From: Antedon mediterranea
Lineage: Eukaryota > Echinodermata > Crinoidea > Comatulida > Antedonidae
Reading direction: 5' to 3'
NCBI RefSeq assembly: GCF_964355755.1
Contig: NC_092674.1
Span: 22,348,001 to 22,412,000 of the forward strand
DNA: 64,000 nucleotides
Shown: one piece after another, positions 24,049-34,319 of the stretch
Numbering within the stretch: position 1 is the stretch's first letter
Layout: every line of letters begins with the position of its first letter
Translations under genes and position numbers: made by a program
The notes under the pieces: model-generated
Databases searched by the model: none
Told to the model about the DNA's origin: nothing
What the model saw: only the letters and a program-made list of their open reading frames with translations

Positions 24049-24876
24049 TTATTGATTAGGTCCTATGCCACTATGAAAGTTTCCACATACGCAGTTTCGT
24101 CGTAAAATGTAACGCGTTTGGCCATAGTGTGTATATCTGCGCTCTTTAAAGCTCAGGTACAGGCATGAATTTTAAATATAATATTTGGTTAATTGTACAT
24201 AAATCAAATATTTGTAACAGAAATCGAAACGAAAAAACATGAATTTCCCTTAATATGGTATCAAATACAAAATTTGGCAAAATTCTTCCATAAAAACCAG
24301 GAAGACTTTTTTTCAGTAGTTAGGTAGTTAACCTAATGTAATAACATATCTGGTGACTCCCTAGATGGTGAAAAAAGATGGTGGATATACGGTGGATAAT
24401 TTTTGCTATAGCATGAAAATAAAAATCTGAAGTTGAATAAAAATATCAGAAATGTAATATTCAAGTTATATTACCTATATTTAGTCATCTGATAACATTT
24501 TTTACCACACCGTTTATTTTTCATAGCTTTTTTAAATTCCTCTCTATTTACAAAATGTGTGTACAAAAGAATAGAGATTTTACTGTGTAATTTGAACTAT
24601 CCCCCCACTGATAAGAAAGTGCTTATTTTCAAAAAGCTCGTGTAACACAAATAAAATCCCAAAAATTATGAAACATAGGGGAAACTATAGATCGATAATT
24701 ATTGGAATGTATGATCAATAGAAATTTTTTGCCCGCACCTGGCCTTTAATATAAGAACATGACCTGTGTTCCTCGGTTTGAATCACTTTACCAGTACCAC
24801 CATCGCAATAGCAAACCAGAATCCAGGTTTTTTCATTTTTAATCCAATCGCATTTTTCAGAGATATGTTCCATCAT
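24049..24876 (-). pseudogene. Gene C': duplicate of C split by a transposon
   Basis: The two halves match gene C: MMEHISEKCDW through S-C-S-Y-I-K on the right side, and R-Y-T-H-Y-G-Q-T-R-Y-I-L-R-R-N-C-V-C-G through GIGPNQ on the left. A 594-bp element (24150-24743) with a 6-bp CTTTAA duplication separates them. The flanking codons are in register, so precise loss of the element plus one duplication would leave a 75-codon frame. The insertion therefore came late, when the gene was otherwise intact. The CCAAT/TATA promoter and splice donor (A|GTAAGT at 24038) remain. Confidence 0.82.
24150..24743. mobile_element. Non-autonomous DNA element inside gene C', 594 bp
   Basis: Imperfect terminal inverted repeats CAGGTACAGGC (left) and GCCCGCACCTG (right; CAGGTGCGGGC reversed), flanked by CTTTAA on both sides. 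Gene C at 15072 shows the uninterrupted site. The CAGG ends recall hAT elements, but hAT usually makes 8-bp duplications and only 6 bp are exact here. There is no transposase frame. Confidence 0.75.
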
Positions 24877-24949
24877 GGAAGACTCAATCTTACGAATGCT
24901 AAGTGAGCTAACTAGTAATTTTATAAAGTTATTTCTTAAAATCGACTGA

Positions 24950-24968
24950 CCAATCAGCTTTCAGAGTA
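24950..24968 (-). promoter_or_regulatory. Extended CCAAT element of gene C'
   Basis: CCAATCAGCTTTCAGAGTA, nearly identical to the elements of C, E and F. A TTTATA box lies at about 24920. Confidence 0.7.
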
Positions 24969-25319
24969 AAGAATCATTCAAATGTTATGGTTCAGCAACT
25001 ACATTTCCACTGTCACTATCATATAGGCCTACATAAGTTGACAAATATAAGTCATATAAAAACATGTTTTCCTGTGGAATTTTATATTTTATTGGAAAAA
25101 ATGATTTAAAACACAGTCTAAATATACAAACAATCGAATTAAAATATACATTATTTGTGCGATATATTATGTTCGATTTACCTTTTCATTTTAGATACAA
25201 TATTATTAGACATGGTACTTGGTCATACGTCGAGAAACATAAACGATTAGTTCATACCAAATTATGCTAATACTAAGTGATTATTTAGATATCTGGATAT
25301 TAATTTTAGTTATTTTTTC

Positions 25320-25409
25320 CTTGTCAATGTATCTGCACCGTCCGCTTTTACTTGCTGCAGTTGTCATTTTTCCACCAGTAAACTTCAAAATTCATGATGT
25401 GGTTTATAT
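25320..25409 (-). other. Putative 3' exon of gene E
   Basis: The acceptor GTTTCTCTCAG precedes ATATAAACC. It pairs with the donor GCAC|GTGAGG at 25562, an intron of 153 bases. Untranslated. Confidence 0.55.
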
Positions 25410-25566
25410 CTGAGAGAAACAATAATAATAATTAAATAAAATAATAATGTTAATACCGTCTTTTTTTCGTAGGCAATATTATTTATTGTCTTCAAAATTG
25501 ACAAATGAATGCGTAAATTAGTACAACATTTAAGCTATCAAAATGACCTACTCTTGCCTCACGTGC

Positions 25567-25803
25567 TTATTGAATGTTTGGTCCTATACCAGAATGATAT
25601 TTTCCACATATACAGTTTCGACGCAATATATAACGCACTTTACTGTAGTACTGAAAAGAATGTCTATAATAAGAGCAGGTATCAGACCGATGAACTTCTG
25701 TTTTTATTTCATTACGAACGCCATTGCAATAGCAAATCAATCTCCAAGTTTTACCGTTTCTATTCCGTCGTTGCCAGGAGCAAGTAATTGATTTATGTAA
25801 CAT
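25567..25803 (-). CDS. Gene E: six-cysteine small protein
   Basis: A 78-residue frame starting MLHKSITCSW, then L-I-C-Y-C-N-G near 22-28, T-E-V-H-R-S-D-T-C-S-Y-Y in the middle, and V-R-Y-I-L-R-R-N-C-I-C-G-K-Y-H with the tail SGIGPNIQ. The cysteine layout equals C, F and A'. The longer frame starting at 25854 is rejected because its first codons contain the TATA box itself (TGTATAAAG). TATA and CCAAT elements are in the family positions, predicting a leader of only 10-15 bases. No counterpart exists in copy 1, where the interval is deleted. Function unknown. Confidence 0.72.
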   Translation of the reverse strand: MLHKSITCSWQRRNRNGKTWRLICYCNGVRNEIKTEVHRSDTCSYYRHSFQYYSKVRYILRRNCICGKYHSGIGPNIQ

Positions 25804-25843
25804 CGTAGAAAAGGTAATTATACGAATGTTGATGTGAGCTGAC

Positions 25844-25892
25844 TTTATACACATTTCGCTAAAATTCGACTGACCAATCAGCTTTCAGAGTA
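25844..25892 (-). promoter_or_regulatory. CCAAT/TATA promoter of gene E
   Basis: TTTATA at 25844-25849 and CCAATCAGCTTTCAGAGT from 25874, 41 and about 71 bases from the ATG. Confidence 0.7.
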
Positions 25893-25899
25893 AAAGATG

Positions 25900-26980
25900 A
25901 TTCATAATAAGGTATTCTTGAATAAAAGTTGTACGGTTTGGGTCATGATAAATACCATGTACACGCTTTGCACCACAGGTCACTAGACATGATACTTTAC
26001 GAGACTGAATTGAGCCCATGTCTAGGCCCAATTATTGTCACTTTTATCTTTCATGATTTGCTTGATAATATGAAATTAATAATTATTGACAAATACATCG
26101 ATACAGACACTAAACAAAACTCACTCTTGGATTGATTTTATTTTAAGTTAACTCACTAAAAATCGAAAAACATAAATAAACTTCATAGTTGAATATTTTA
26201 GACTATACGTAATCCCATGATGGTTCCGGATCTCGTCTTTTGTCAATTTTATTTGTTCGTTACAATATACTGTTAAACTTATTGTTAGTGAAGTGAATAG
26301 GCTGAGCGTGTATATATCTAGATTGACACTGGTTTTCAATCGCTGAACATCGATGCATAATAATAAAAAAGTATACTTAAATTTCATACCACATTAAACT
26401 AAGTTACTGATCTGATAAATAAAATTATTAAATAATAAATTGCGTTTAATAATCATTTCCCTCTTAGCAATAATTTGTTCCTGTAAATCTATTTTTCCAA
26501 TTCTTTGTTTAAATTTGTGAATTAATTATTTTAATCATCATTACTTTGTATTATTATATTGGGTGATCTGTAACACAATCGTGTTCCAATGATTTGCATT
26601 ATCTTTTTCACATTTATATCAAAATCAACATCATCATAAATTAAATCTATATAATATAGATGCTTTAGTCTTCAAGTCTGAAGTTTGCACTAAATTGGAA
26701 GAAGAAGACCGTACAGTTATAATTAATGATAATTGTTTGTAATAATCAATGCAATTTCCAATATTATTGTTAAAAAGATTTCCTCTGATTTTAAATAATT
26801 ATTATATTAATAATAATTATTAAATTATAACTACCATAGTTTTAAATAGAAATGCATAATATTTTGGTTTCTAGAAACACTAATCTTATCAAATCTCAAA
26901 TTTTATACTGTGTTATCTTATAATATACAGTGAATAATTTTTTCCGAATTTGATCAAATATAATCATTTGGTTGTGTGTC
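25900..26980. other. Spacer between E and F
   Basis: The part from about 26130 is homologous to 15590-15950 of copy 1. No gene is seen. Confidence 0.5.
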
Positions 26981-26984
26981 TGTC

Positions 26985-27073
26985 AGTCCATACAGAGTTG
27001 ACTTCAGTTAGGCTGGTACACTAGAATGCTTGATGAATCCTTTTGAAATTTGAATTCTTGATGTCTTTTATAC
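26985..27073 (-). other. Putative 3' exon of gene F
   Basis: The acceptor TTTTCTTTCAG precedes GTATAAAAGACATC. It is spliced from the donor CACG|GTAAGTG at 27627 (intron of 554 bases). The orphan exon at 16031 is its duplicate. Confidence 0.6.
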
Positions 27074-27634
27074 CTGAAAGAAAATAATAATAATAATTCT
27101 ATTACATATTAATTTTTTCTGTATTAAAAAAAAGTGTTTTTAAATGATTATAAAACTAGAAATAGAAATTATTCGCCGTAGAATTTTAGTTTTAATTTAA
27201 TTTTTATATTAGGCCCATAATAATAATACTTGTCATTAATGTGACCAACAAAGAGCCGCGGATCATACTTTGACCAATCATAAGTTTTATTTGATCGCTC
27301 GTCGTCATCGACTTTCTAAAGTACTCATGGAATATGGCTAAAAAATAAACAAATAAACAAATAACATTGAAGTTTTCTTCCAACAACACCAGTATGCATG
27401 TCGACGCCATTTTACTTAGTTTACTTAGTGAGTTGAGACATAGTAATGAAATTATTCATGTAATTTATAATATGAATGCTTAAGTGTATTTTTTAGATAA
27501 ATAGAATATGACCGGGTCACATTCTTGCCGTTATTGGAAACTGCCTTTGCAACTTATCTCTCTTTTTGCTTTGAAAATAATTAAAGGACAAAGCAATATA
27601 CAATACTCATGTTGACGTATCACTTACCGTGGAA

Positions 27635-27871
27635 TCACTGATTTGGTCCTATACCACTATGGAATTTTTCACATAAACAATTTCGTCTCAGTATATAACG
27701 CACTTGGCCATAGTTATAAAGTTTTATTTCTTTAGAATAAGAACATAAAGGACCCCAATGTTCCTCCGTTTTTATTGCTTTAGGAATACCGGTACCATCA
27801 CAATAGCAAGCCAGTGTCCATGTGTATATGTTATTTCTTAGCCAATCACATTGGGCATTTGCATGTGCCAT
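27635..27871 (-). CDS. Gene F: six-cysteine small protein
   Basis: A 78-residue frame: MAHANAQCDW, A-C-Y-C-D-G near 21-26, K-T-E-E-H-W-G-P-L-C-S-Y, then R-Y-I-L-R-R-N-C-L-C-E-K-F-H with the tail SGIGPNQ. It differs from its paralogues in having Glu for Gly after the second CxC. The start at 27871 fits the aligned starts of C and E and the TATA box 37 bases upstream; the longer frame to 27940 runs through the promoter. The stop is seven bases before a strong donor. Function unknown. Confidence 0.72.
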   Translation of the reverse strand: MAHANAQCDWLRNNIYTWTLACYCDGTGIPKAIKTEEHWGPLCSYSKEIKLYNYGQVRYILRRNCLCEKFHSGIGPNQ

Positions 27872-27907
27872 CGTGGAAATGTGAATCATACGAATAATAA
27901 TTCTGTG

Positions 27908-27963
27908 TTTTATACACTTACACTTTAATCTTAAAATCAACTGACCAATCAGCTTTCAGAGTA
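27908..27963 (-). promoter_or_regulatory. CCAAT/TATA promoter of gene F
   Basis: TTTATA at 27908-27913 and CCAATCAGCTTTCAGAGT from 27945. Same spacing as in C and E. Confidence 0.7.
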
Positions 27964-28764
27964 CAGTAGTAATGATTTATTAATGCAAAAATGCATGGAT
28001 GATGTTATATGAAAAAGGAAAGCACAGTTTTTGTTCACCACTCTTACTATCATTTGATAAATATGAGTTAAAAATTAAAAATACATATTTTCATGTTGAA
28101 AGTTATTCTTTTATTGGATAAACAATTTTAAAAATAATAGATATGCATTTTCATATTGGTGCTGCATTACAAGTGAAGTGCTTGTAAATAGAAAATGAAT
28201 TAGGATAATTGAATCGATTCCAATTTAATTAAACTCATTAAAAGCATAAACGTAACACATAATTGAATATATTTATTGAATATATTGATTATTATTGGTC
28301 CCACAATTGTTTTAAACGTTGATCTTTCCCTTTTATTCAAACTTTTGTATTTTCAGATGTACTTGTAAAGAGATATTATAATAATTCTATAGTATAACTA
28401 GAAAGCCTATGTTCTGAGAAAAGAATTGCATTAATTTAAATTATTTTCAGATAATTAATTACCATATTTATTCGAATAAACGCCTCGCTCGAATAGACGC
28501 CACACCACATGCAACAACACATTTCTATTTGTTTTTTATTCATTGATTGGCATCTACAAATTACTAAGCATTTTGATACAGTTTTTACTGTATTTTATCC
28601 CTCTCGATATTTATTGTGTTGCATTTTTTAAATCTAAGCTAAGCTAACAGTGTTCATTTCAAAATTTAAGATAAATATTTAGAAACGCAGAAGAGTTATT
28701 TGATATTCAATAAACTAAAAATAATTAAATAAAATATATGTTGTGTGCTTTTCACCCTACCTAA

Positions 28765-28965
28765 TTAATTGCTTGGCGTAGTTGATCCCTTTGCAGAATG
28801 ATATACTTTCGGTACACTGCTTCGTAATATTTGTTCAGAACTCTTGTACTGTACAGCACTAGATTGCTGTTCACTTACATCCTCCTCCTCCTCATCATCA
28901 GGTTCTTCCTGTTTAGTTTCTTCTTCCTCATGTTCACCAATCTTCTTTTGCTGATAACTTGACAT
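28765..28965 (-). CDS. Gene P: Glu-rich small protein with the family tail
   Basis: A 66-residue frame. Residues 1-35 are almost wholly charged (E-H-E-E-E-E-T-K and D-D-E-E-E-E-D runs), and residues 46-66 read ILRSSVPKVYHSAKGSTTPSN. That tail aligns without gaps with those of the Gly-rich genes M and O, although the bodies have nothing in common. The stop TAA is four bases before the donor TTAG|GTAGGG (28760), the same arrangement as in the six-cysteine genes. There is no signal peptide and the protein is likely disordered. Unknown function. Confidence 0.68.
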   Translation of the reverse strand: MSSYQQKKIGEHEEEETKQEEPDDEEEEDVSEQQSSAVQYKSSEQILRSSVPKVYHSAKGSTTPSN

Positions 28966-29070
28966 ATTTTTTATTGTTTAATATCTTAGTTATAGCAAAA
29001 TTGTGTTTGTACAAAATCTCCTCCGATAAAAATTTCAAACCATTTGCAAATGTTTACAAGTTGCTCGCTT

Positions 29071-29105
29071 ATTTATAGGACCTAAGTTGTCAATGATTAA
29101 CCAAT
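29071..29105 (-). promoter_or_regulatory. CCAAT/TATA promoter of gene P
   Basis: TTTATA (29072-29077; TATAAATA on the coding strand) and AACCAATAG at 29099-29107, about 108 and 138 bases upstream of the ATG. Confidence 0.55.
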
Positions 29106-29109
29106 AGAA

Positions 29110-30245
29110 AATATATATTAAACTATATTATTGTTTTTTATTATTTACATTATAAACACGATGTTTCATTGGATGCACCGTTGTTTATCTTACATTTACG
29201 AAGTCAACCTTTCACCAATGCAACCAATAGTGTTAGAGTATGTTAATTTTAAATGCAAAAGATACAAATGTAGGATTGGTTGATTAAAGATTTTCTAAAT
29301 TAGGTAATGTTGTAATGTAACCTGTTCAAAATTTAATAAACAGAGCAACTCGTGTAGTATCAATCTCATGATTTATTTGAACGACGGGTATCACAAATTA
29401 CTTCCAATTTCTCAGTTTAAAGTTATTCAGTTATTTTTTAAAGAATATCTCCACAGTAACACAAACCATGATATAATTTTCTAGCCGTCACGTTATAGTA
29501 TTTGAAATGTTAAAAAAAAATTATAATTATGCAATTAGTATAATTGTGATAAACACGGATGTGTTTAACGACATAATAGGCCCATTTACAGTACAATTAT
29601 TATGATTTTGATTTTTTATAATTTTCACCGGTAAATTTAATTTTGTCATTATTTAGTAAGTGAAAGAAATAGAATACAATATGTATAGTAGTAATTCTAC
29701 ATATTTATTAGATGGATTTGTTAATAAAAGAAAATGTCAACATTGTATTGTACTCTAAAAGTCTAGGCCTAACATGTTAGCGGAAATATACACTTGTCCT
29801 TGAACTCTCGGCAGTGTCATTCAATGAAGCAGGTAATATTCGACTACATTAATAAGCTTACTGGAAATAATTTATAAACTTCACATGCTGTACCACGAGT
29901 CGCCTATACAGTTATTTAGAACATAAATAAAAGTCGTTCTTAACGAACTTAACTGGTTATTATGGTACTATTAATTGAAGGAATTTAGTTGTTAAATAAC
30001 AAGTTATTACGACTTATGCATATAAATAATAATAATGTCCATTTTTTGAAAAAGCGTTTATATACCGTATTGGCATAGGCCTATATGAGCAACTAAATAT
30101 GTAATTTATATTTCTACAGTTTACTGATTGACATTGCATGTTTTCCACTTGGTTTTGAATAAGAATCTCACATTTTCCGATCTTCGTGTTCTTGTTTTCA
30201 CAAAAGTAGCACTTTTAGTCTCTGCCTGCATCTTAGATACATTCC
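29110..30245. other. Spacer between P and J
   Basis: AT-rich sequence without a supported exon. Confidence 0.45.
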
Positions 30246-30249
30246 TTCT

Positions 30250-30977
30250 TTAGAGGATGATGCAAGAACAACAATCTCCACTTCTAAATAAAACAATGTA
30301 TCATCATTTATTTTGGCTTGTTAGATGTAGAAACGAAGTATCCAGTTAATATGTTTATTTAACCCATACATTATAATACAATTATTAAAAAATGTATAAT
30401 TATAGAAATTAACCATTAAAATGTTCTAAAACGATATAGTATTCTTCTCACTATAAAATAATAGCCTCTTTTAAACTAACGATTTAGCTGCCTATGTTAA
30501 AAGTTATAGTTTTGTTTTTCTATCACGCATGCTAGGCCTAAGTAATGTTTATTTAAAAATGGATCTGTTTTTAAGACAGAAATCAGCAGACGCGAGATCG
30601 AATACTGGCCCAAACATTTTTGCGAAAGTACATTTTTTCTTCATCTAAACGTTATTTCGATACACTTAATGTTTCTATTACAATTTTATTCTAATATTCT
30701 TGCATTATTCCTAAAGTAGTAATATATACACTCTGCTATTGTACTATGGAATACACTTATATAATTATATCTCTCTAGGTTAAGGAGAATTTTGTTCCTT
30801 CTTTCGCCCTAACGTACATAAAATTTCTCCCTAACGGTCAATTTTTTTTTATCCTGAACTCTATGGCTAGTCAGTATGAATAATGTAGTTTTCTTACCTA
30901 TCCTCACCGCAATTCCCACATGTATTTGATCCTCTGACGTTAACCGAATTGGATGCTGAATAAGTCACAGGTGTCAT
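30250..30977 (-). CDS. Gene J: 37-residue protein with a CaaX prenylation box
   Basis: Exon 1 (30898-30977) encodes MTPVTYSASNSVNVRG then S-N-T-C-G-N-C-G-E-D and ends in phase 2 at ATAG|GTAAGA. Exon 2 (30250-30283) follows a clear acceptor (TTGTTTTATTTAG) and adds R-S-G-D-C-C-S-C-I-I-L before the stop. CIIL is a textbook CaaX box; a final leucine favours geranylgeranylation, and the two upstream cysteines could be palmitoylated. Both statements are established for the motif; modification of this protein is inferred. If the intron were retained, translation would stop at the TAA formed by the donor itself. The GSNT..N.GED segment links it to H, I and K. Confidence 0.62.
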
Positions 30978-31048
30978 TATTGCATTCCTTTAAACTGTTT
31001 TTGTCTATGCTGCAATGTCTTATAAATTGTTTTTAAAGTAAACTGTCG

Positions 31049-31092
31049 TTTTATATGGAGCCTTCATCAAATCTATCCAATCATCATACAGT
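31049..31092 (-). promoter_or_regulatory. CCAAT/TATA promoter of gene J
   Basis: TTTATA at 31049-31054 and CCAATCATCATACAGT from 31077, a variant of the shared extended CCAAT element. Confidence 0.6.
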
Positions 31093-31099
31093 GCAAATC

Positions 31100-32320
31100 A
31101 GACGTTTTATTGTTATAGTTGATTGGAGTGGATATTTGCAAATCGTCATAGTAACGAAAATAGACGTTTGATACAAATTACATAATTTTAGCCTAACGTA
31201 TTTCTTGGTGTTCGTCATCGTTTTTTTATATAGAATATTGTGTTTAAAAAACACCTAATGTTATTTTTGATACCAACTCGTTTATTAAATGATTCCAAAT
31301 TGTGAAATTTGCAATTTATTATCAGATAAAATTAAAACAAACTATTGCAACAATGATAATTACAAAATATGACACATTTATTTATATCTATTTAAAAGAT
31401 AAATTGTACAATTATTATTATTGTAAATGACCAACAAGTACTAAATCTACTAAACTAAATGACGTTCTTTATACCGTGGCGCTTACTAGTCTATGTGTGC
31501 TTTATAATTTTAGCATTTACAAGTTCAAGACATATATACCTATAGAGACATACTATATACCTATATTTTCTTTTAAACTAAAATTTGGTTTTGCACGCAT
31601 AACTAATACTTTATTATTTTTTTTAATTAGGCCTAATTAAAATTATTTCATTTTATTTCAAATTACTAGTATCAATCAAACCCACTATTTGAGAAACTAT
31701 TCGAGCATTATGCTAAAATAGAAGATACAAAGGTTTTCAATAAGTTCCAGTTTCCTTCTAATTAGTGAAACGCCGTTAACGAATTTAATTGTTTATTTAT
31801 TTAAAATATTTTATTCAATATTTTTTAGCAAAGTTATATTTTTGTTAATTTAAAATAAGGCACAGTTTTAAATATCATTTTACAATAAGGTACGGTTTAC
31901 AATACCCACAAGGTGTATTTCTAATCATATTTTGGTGTTCCACCAAATTATAATTTTTATATTTTTTTTTTGTAAAACGCCGTTAACGAACTTAATTGTT
32001 TAATAATTTATTTTAAATAAATTTCTTTAATATTTTTAAAGAAATTTCATAATTGTATTGAATTAATATAAAATATAATTTTACACGTCGTTATATACCG
32101 GTAATTATATATACAACGGATAAAATCTCGTGCTACAATTGTATACTTAATTTCAAATCAAAATTCAAATTGTTTATCATAAAATACTGCTCTTTATTGT
32201 TTACTTATTATTTCATTTTTAACAATATAATTATGGGTTTTTTTTGTGGCACACGACCACTTTTATACACAAATATTGCATCACCAACAAGGCTATCAAT
32301 ATGTTTCGCAGATAAAAACC
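31100..32320. other. Spacer with CGCCGTTAACGAATT repeats
   Basis: The phrase AACGCCGTTAACGAAYTTAATTG occurs at 31770 and again at 31977 followed by related AT-rich sequence; related copies lie near 37428 and 44100. No gene is supported. Confidence 0.5.
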
Positions 32321-32403
32321 TTCTGGAGGCTGTTAAAATTCCACTTATCAATATTTTATGCTTTGAAAATAATATGTTTTCTCAGGGAAGAGGATTCCTC
32401 TAC

Positions 32404-32507
32404 CTGGTTTCACACCTCCACTGACCCAACGTAAGATCGACATTATTATGGCAGTCATGATAAAATAATTTGGGTTTATAAAATAAGACTATGTAACCAA
32501 TCGTCAT
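32404..32507 (-). CDS. Gene Q (doubtful): possible exon 1
   Basis: A 34-codon frame plus two bases, starting M-T-I-G-Y-I-V-L-F-Y and ending W-R-C-E-T, runs into the phase-2 donor ACCAG|GTAGAG in which the intron supplies an in-frame TAG. Exon 1 of N and K has the same 104-base coding length and the same stop-in-donor arrangement. The ending R-C-E-T resembles RCETKV of genes H and I. TATAAAT lies at about 32580. A possible acceptor (TTTTAACAG at 32330) would add ten residues. It lacks the GSNT/GPNT motif, so membership is uncertain. Confidence 0.3.
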
Positions 32508-32659
32508 TGAGAATAATACAATAGCGAGTTTTCGTGAAAGCGAAAGGGGACGGTCAAAATGAAAGGTCAAATGAAATTTATACACAATATTAATCTGCGC
32601 ATGCCTATAAGTCCAGTATACTCGGTTAAGTTTTCTTGAGGACTATAATTGGTCGATAA

Positions 32660-34310
32660 ATAGGGGAAAAATGTTTTGTAGCTTTGTACCTGAGTTGCTA
32701 ATTATTAATTAAAATAGTAACATCTTTATTCCATTAGTCACTGTTAACAATCACCAATATATTGTAAACTAGCAACAAAAATGAATTTGTATATGAAAAC
32801 AAACAAAAATACAGGAAGAATTTTAGTCGTAACAGAAAATCGTCAAACAAATCAAATCCAATTACTAAAATTGTTTAATATCACGGATTTGAAGAACCGC
32901 TAAATCGAGTTAGGATACATTATTGTTTTTTTCAAGGCAAGTGAAACAGCTCTTGATTAAAAATAACAAGACTTAACAGAAAGGTAGCAGTCGCGTACAA
33001 TTATGTTTGAAACGTATGTACTATGTACTAACTAATACTTTGATAGGTCAATTCGTTTACAACTTTCATTCTAAAACATCTGTCATAATGAATACTTATA
33101 TGTCACAGTTACGTTAAAGATTACATTTGACATAGAAGCGTAAACGAATTTTAATTACTACCTAAAACTAACTAAACAGAAGTGCAAGTAAGCCATAGTA
33201 ACATCGTTATCGACTTGGTCTACTTGTTAAGTCTTATTCAATTATCATCGGTTAAATTTCATTTATATGTATCTTCCAAAAAATCTATCGATCATACAGT
33301 GTACATCAGATGTAGGCGTTTTATATTTACCAATCGTAGAAAGATTATTTATTGTTATTAGTTGTATTGCTATAGTTCGTTGAAATGGAAAATGTTTTTA
33401 TTGTATTTTAAGATATTCATTGTCTTCGTCATCACAACTGTTGATATTTTTTACCTGTAACCTAGGAACCAGTTATGTTATGATAAATTGTGTGCAACCA
33501 GCAACATTGGTAGGTTTATGCTTGTAGTCACTTGAGTCCCCGATACAGACTATCGGGTTCAACTAGTTGACGACAACAACACAATATGCGTTATCCTAGG
33601 TTGTCAAAAATCAAAATAATTATTTATATTCACATCATATATTTGAATTAAATAAAGAGATTTTACATGGTTGTTATTCTTGGATCAGAAAGTTTTAATA
33701 TTTCATTTTCTATCTAAATATAACCAACAACAAAAAAAGATAAGAAATAGTATATTAACTAGTTAAACAATAATAAGAACACATTTTAAGCCTAGCTCAC
33801 ACTCCAGGTGAGAATGAACAACCTTAAACATATATAGAATGTAATAATAATCAGCTGTTAAAAAACTTTTCTTAATAGTTATAATGTGGATCAAAGAAGA
33901 ATATATTTTTACATAGAAGTACAAATAAAAAGTTATGTTAAATTTCACTGTTACTTTAATCGATTATTATGGGATTATCTAAGCAATACAGATATATTGA
34001 AACCAACATGATTTTGATTTCATTACCGTTGTTTTTAACTGTTCAAACCGTTTCAGTGTAGGGCCTATACAATTTAAATGTTACATTCTTCTTCTTTAGA
34101 TGGAAATGTAGTAATGATATTTAAACTGCTTGAACTAACTGGGTAAAGATAACAATCATTGGTAGCGAAGTTTACCCCTGAATCAGCAGACAACCAATTA
34201 TATTTCTCCAAATCTCAATAATTAACAAGAATATACATTATCAGAAATTTAAAATTATGTATTTTCATTTAATTATGAGATCCTTTTTTTTCAGTAGAGA
34301 ACAATATTTT
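32660..34310. other. Spacer between Q and H
   Basis: AT-rich. The segment 33580-33830 is a diverged duplicate of 34610-34860, which lies in the intron of H (shared GATATATTTGAATTAAATAAA-type and TTCTTGGATCAGAAA phrases). No gene is seen. Confidence 0.55.
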
Positions 34311-34319
34311 GAATCATAA

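Larger units (their letters stand above)
16105..27073. repeat. Tandem segmental duplication, copy 2
   Basis: Second copy of the gene block, in the same orientation and order A', B', L', C', followed by E and F. It differs from copy 1 by a 193-bp retroposed insertion, a Harbinger-like element, a 594-bp element in C', a deletion of about 1.9 kb between 20640 and 20835, and an insertion of about 180 bp near 16335-16515. The duplication probably continues through gene F exon 1, which has no counterpart left in copy 1. Confidence 0.88.

Noticed and set aside
24150-24743. The insert in C' as a newly created intron
   Set aside because: A GTGCGG donor-like site exists near one end, but the other end lacks a pyrimidine-rich acceptor; inverted ends and a target duplication fit a transposon better. 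Not fully excluded.
32170-32424. Plus-strand hydrophobic frame
   Set aside because: Overlaps candidate Q on the other strand and has no start context or splice support.
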